A model generated the notes under the pieces. The model saw only the letters and a list, made by a program, of their open reading frames with translations, searched no databases and was not told the origin of the DNA. From a virus: a DNA stretch of 41,412 bases. The stretch is from IMG/VR virus record IMGVR_UViG_3300035698_019092, positions 1-41,412 of that record; one strand, 5' to 3'. Positions within the stretch are counted from its first letter, which is position 1. Each line of letters begins with the position of its first letter. The translations under genes and the position numbers were made by a program. Shown here one piece after another: positions 38,215-41,412 of the stretch.

Positions 38215-40766
38215 TTAGGAACCTCCACTGTTTTTCTCACCGGACCAACTTGAACGTCTGAATTATCGGTGGGTCCAACTTCCTCCAAAGTATTCCCACT
38301 AGGTCCTTCGTCGACAACTGAACTACTCACAGGTCCACTAACAATCTGACTATCTCGATTGGGATTACTTCCTTCCTCTATAACATCAGAAAGATTAACC
38401 CCACTGATATTGTAACTCTTCGGGTCTCCCGTGTCTGCGCCAACATCACTGTTTGCTGGACCTAAAACCTCTACACTTTTTTTGGTGGGTCCAGTAGATG
38501 TGAATGATGATGATGACGATCCCACCGATGATGTAGACTTACTAGCGGGTCCAGTTACAATCACAATTACATCTACAGGAAATTCCAGTAAACCCGTACT
38601 GGTACTTGTCGATGAACTACTTTCACTGGAGGTCGACAAGGACGAAGACGAACTGCTCTCGGAAGACTGACTGCTAGTAGAAAAACTGGAAGACTCACTT
38701 GATTGTGAACTAGACGAAGAACTAGAGGATTCACTGCTAGAGGATTCACTACTAGAGGATTCACTTGAGGATGAACTACTGGAAGACTCACTTGATTGTG
38801 AACTAGACGATGATGATGATGACGATTGACTAGAGCTAGAACTAGACGATGATATACTGCTAGTGGATTGACTTGATTGAGAACTACTACTTGAAAATGA
38901 CGACTCACTACTAGATGATGACGATTCACTGCTAGTGGAAAGACTAGACGATGACGTACTAGAAGATGTACTGCTAGAAGATTCACTGCTAGTGGAAAGA
39001 CTAGACGACGACGTACTAGAAGATTCACTGCTAGTGGAAAGACTAGACGACGACGTACTAGAAGATGTACTGCTAGTGGATTGACTGGAGGAAGAGGATT
39101 GACTAGAGGAAGATGATTCACTGGACAATGACGACAGACTAGAGGAAGAGGATTGACTAGAGAATGAGGATTCACTTGAGGAAGAGGATTGACTAGAGGT
39201 AGATGATTTACTGGATGATGATGATTCACTCGACAAGGAGGAGGATGATGACTGGCTACTAGACAATTCACTGGAAGACGATGACGATTCACTAGACGAT
39301 GACGATTCACTAGATGATGACGATTCACTGGAAGACGATGACGATTCACTGGAAGACGATGACGATTCACTGCTAGAGGATTCACTTGACGAACTAGAGG
39401 ATTCACTTGACGAACTAGAGGATTCACTTGAGAATGAACTACTACTTAAACTACTGCTTTCCGACGACTCACTGCTGGTAGATTGACTGGAGGATGACGA
39501 TGAAACACTACTAGAGGATTCACTTGAGGATGACGATGATTGACTACTAGTGGATTGACTGGATAAACTACTGCTCTCTGATGATTGGCTACTAGACGAT
39601 GATTTACTACTGGTGGAAAGACTTGACTGAGAACTACTACTAGAAGATTCACTTGAAGAGGAAGACGATTGACTAGATGATGATGTACTAGTTGAACTTT
39701 GGCTACTAGTGGAAAGACTTGACTGAGAACTACTACTAGAGGATTCACTTGAAGAGGATTGACTACTGAAGGACGAAGATTCACTACTAGAGGATTCACT
39801 TGAGGATGAGGATGACAATGATTGACTACTAGAGGATTCACTTGAGGATGATGACGATTGACTACTAGTGGATTGACTACTTTTTGACGATTGACTACTA
39901 GAGGATTCACTTGAAGAGGAAGATTCACTTGACAAACTAGAAGACTTACTACTAGTAGAAAGACTTGACTGAGAACTACTACTAGAGGATTCACTTGAGG
40001 ATGACGATGACTGACTACTGGTAGATTGACTACTAGAAGATTCACTTGAGGATGACGATGATTGACTAGATGACGATGACGATTGACTACTGGTAGATTG
40101 ACTTGATTGAGAACTACTACTGGACGATTCACTTGAAGATGACGATGATTGACTAGATGACGATTCACTAGATGATGACGAAGATTCACTGCTAGTGGAA
40201 AGACTACTGGACGATTCACTTGAAGATGACGATGACTGACTAGATGACGATTCACTAGATGACGACGTACTAGATGATGACGACGATTGACTACTAGTAG
40301 AAAGACTACTAGAGGATTCACTTGAGGATGATGACGATTGACTACTGGACGATTCACTAGATGATGACGACGATTGACTACTAGTAGAAAGACTTGACTG
40401 AGAACTACTAGAAGATTCACTTGACAAACTACTGCTTTGAGATGATTCACTTGAGGATGACGATGACTGACTGCTAGAAGATTCACTTGAGGATGACGAT
40501 TGACTACTGGTGGATTGACTCGACGATTCACTACTACTAGAGGATTCACTTGAGGAAGATTCACTAGAGGAAGATTCACTAGAGGAAGACGATGACTGGC
40601 TACTAGTGGATTGACTCGACGATTCACTACTAGTAGAGGACTGACTACTAGAAGATTCACTAGAGGAGGATGATTCACTAGATGGAGAACTACTACTGCT
40701 CTCCTCATCCCAAAACTCAAGAAATGAGCTGATTGGTCTGGAAGATATAGGAACACCACTTAACAT
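38211..40766 (-). CDS. Very long poly-serine virion protein with C-terminal Gly-Pro repeats
   Basis: An 851-residue protein. After a short N-terminus (MLSGVPISSRPISSFLEFWDEE), residues about 22-723 are nearly all Ser, with single E, Q, T, L, F, K and V. The C-terminal about 125 residues hold decamer-like units (GPVSSSVVDE, GPSGNTLEEV, GPTDNSDVQV, GPVRKTVEV). Ser codons of all six kinds are mixed, which limits but does not remove DNA repeats. Such a protein is probably a flexible, surface-exposed fibre or brush and a candidate for O-linked modification. Lies among head genes. Confidence 0.7.
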   Translation of the reverse strand: MLSGVPISSRPISSFLEFWDEESSSSSPSSESSSSSESSSSQSSTSSESSSQSTSSQSSSSSSESSSSESSSSESSSSSESSSQSTSSQSSSSSESSSSQSSSSSSESSQSSSLSSESSSSSQSSLSTSSQSSSSSSESSSSQSSSSSSESSSSLSTSSQSSSSSSTSSSSESSSSQSSSSSSESSSSLSTSSESSSSSSESSSSQSSSSSSESSSSSSQSSQSTSSQSSSSSSQSSSSSSESSSSQSTSSQSSSSSSESSSSSSQSSLSTSSKSSSLSSESSSSSESSSSQSSKSSQSTSSQSSSSSSESSSSQSLSSSSSSESSSSESSSFSSQSSSSESSSSSSQSSLSTSSQSSTSTSSSSQSSSSSSESSSSSSQSSLSTSSKSSSSSQSSESSSLSSQSTSSQSSSSSSESSSSVSSSSSSQSTSSESSESSSLSSSSFSSESSSSSSESSSSSSESSSSESSSSSSESSSSSSESSSSSESSSSSESSSSSSELSSSQSSSSSLSSESSSSSKSSTSSQSSSSSESSFSSQSSSSSLSSLSSESSSSSQSSSSSQSTSSTSSSTSSSSLSTSSESSSTSSSSLSTSSESSSSTSSSTSSSSLSTSSESSSSSSESSFSSSSSQSSQSTSSISSSSSSSSQSSSSSSSSSQSSESSSSSSSSESSSSESSSSESSSSSSSSQSSESSSFSTSSQSSESSSSSSLSTSSESSSSTSTSTGLLEFPVDVIVIVTGPASKSTSSVGSSSSSFTSTGPTKKSVEVLGPANSDVGADTGDPKSYNISGVNLSDVIEEGSNPNRDSQIVSGPVSSSVVDEGPSGNTLEEVGPTDNSDVQVGPVRKTVEVPK

Positions 40767-40780
40767 GGGCGTCTACTCTT

Positions 40781-41412
40781 TTACCAAGCATTTCCACCAG
40801 AGTGATCAAATAGTACCCCCCATTTAGCAGTGCCACCAGCGCAACTTCCAATCAGCACGTCTCCATCGTCTCCCTTGCCGGTTCCGTCGCTCATCCAAAT
40901 AACGTATTCACCTTCTGTCGGTTCCCTGGGGTCTGCCGTCTTCTCCATACCAGCGATACCCCCATTGACTTGTAGAGGGTAGTGAGCGGCAGCTGTCAGA
41001 ATGCCTATCTCTCCGCTGTTCTCACATTCAAGTATTCGTGTGGTACCGTAGAAAAAGGCTACTCCATTCCCTACGGCCTGAATTGTCCAGGGAGAAGCCT
41101 GGCCCGTATCGTACAAGACGATCCCCGCCTGTAGCGAAGACTCGATAATGAGAAACTTGTCGCACGTTGTACCGGGCGTCAGAGTTGTCGTCCCGATGCC
41201 AAAGTTAGTGCCATCGGTATAGAGCGGGCTGTCATCTAGCACAGCCGATTTGTCGTAGGGCAGATAACCCGACGTGAGATTCTCAGTGTGAACGTCGCCC
41301 TTGAGATACGTGTCGGTGATGGAGTCGTTTCCAAGCGTGACCGTGTCGGAGCCGTTGCCGGTTGTGTCGTAGCCAATTACGATTTCGTTTTCGATGGCGT
41401 CTTCACCCCCGG
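40781..41412 (-). CDS. Tail-fibre-like protein, 5' part beyond the window
   Basis: At least 210 residues; the frame stays open to the right edge, and the GTG at 41242 is probably internal. The pattern IVIGYDTTGNGSDTVTLGND then SITDTYLKGDVHTENLT is the repeat form seen in fibre and adhesin-like virion proteins ahead of chaperone or stalk domains. Later parts (GIGTTTLTPGTTCDKFLIIESS, GEIGILTAAAHYPLQVNGG) and the end, SCAGGTAKWGVLFDHSGGNAW, fit a fibre or spike end. GC content is clearly above the rest of the window. Confidence 0.65.
   Translation of the reverse strand, partial: GGEDAIENEIVIGYDTTGNGSDTVTLGNDSITDTYLKGDVHTENLTSGYLPYDKSAVLDDSPLYTDGTNFGIGTTTLTPGTTCDKFLIIESSLQAGIVLYDTGQASPWTIQAVGNGVAFFYGTTRILECENSGEIGILTAAAHYPLQVNGGIAGMEKTADPREPTEGEYVIWMSDGTGKGDDGDVLIGSCAGGTAKWGVLFDHSGGNAW

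Noticed and set aside
38573-40759. Long alternative frames (437 and 284 codons) inside the poly-serine gene, Val/Asn/His/Pro-rich
   Set aside because: They are frameshifted readings of the serine repeats; low complexity removes stop codons from other frames. The serine frame has the coupled start and stop.
1-41412. CRISPR array
   Set aside because: Repeats present are coding serine repeats or dispersed motifs; no regular repeat-spacer pattern.
1-41412. Terminase, integrase or lysis genes
   Set aside because: No protein in the window shows terminase ATPase/nuclease, recombinase or endolysin motifs.

Overview
This window looks like a fragment of a tailed, non-contractile double-stranded DNA phage (siphovirus-like), or of a prophage of that type. 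All convincing genes lie on the minus strand, so transcription runs from the right edge to the left. The genes are tightly packed, with many ATGA, GTGA or TAATG overlaps. I see no terminase, integrase, lysis cassette, replication gene, rRNA or complete tRNA; these must lie outside the window if present. The host is not identified. A CMP-Kdo synthetase homologue points to a host with Kdo-containing lipopolysaccharide or capsule (Gram-negative cell plan). Long poly-serine virion proteins, Cys-rich N-terminal tags and many sulfotransferases remind me of phages of Planctomycetota and relatives, but this is a weak inference.

Right to left (transcription order), 41412-25228 is the head module. It holds a partial fibre-like protein, an 851-aa poly-serine protein, a head-tail connector with an extra N-terminal domain, a head-closure-like protein, a portal with a large C-terminal extension that includes a nuclease-like domain, a Mu F/SPP1 gp7-like minor head protein, a second poly-serine protein, a prohead protease with a C-terminal extension, and an HK97-type major capsid protein. 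The module 25128-16210 is the tail: HK97 gp10-like protein, tail terminator-like protein, a third poly-serine protein, tail tube, two tail assembly chaperone genes joined by a G GGA AAT slippery heptamer, a 722-aa tape measure, and three distal tail proteins, one Cys-rich.

The region 16213-3516 is a run of fourteen genes dominated by glycan chemistry: a trifunctional sulfotransferase/GT2/GT32-like protein, four further glycosyltransferase-like proteins, four more sulfotransferase-like proteins, three SAM methyltransferases, a cupin, a GNAT acetyltransferase, a DUF115-like protein and a KdsB-like cytidylyltransferase. It follows the tail genes without a visible terminator. One reading is that it decorates the host surface. 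Another is that it decorates the serine tracts of the phage's own particle, giving a sulfated, mucin-like coat. The second idea is a hypothesis, not something the sequence proves.

A strong Rho-independent terminator (3122-3156) closes this long unit. Left of it lies about 300 bp of GC-rich, highly structured non-coding DNA with a 16-bp palindrome, a tRNA-like relic, and then a string of small unknown genes (94-2587). Several share a GGAGTTTTGAAATG-type leader and are separated by copies of a TGGCACC-centred repeat. Further terminators sit behind the major capsid gene, behind the tail tube gene and in front of the second poly-serine gene.
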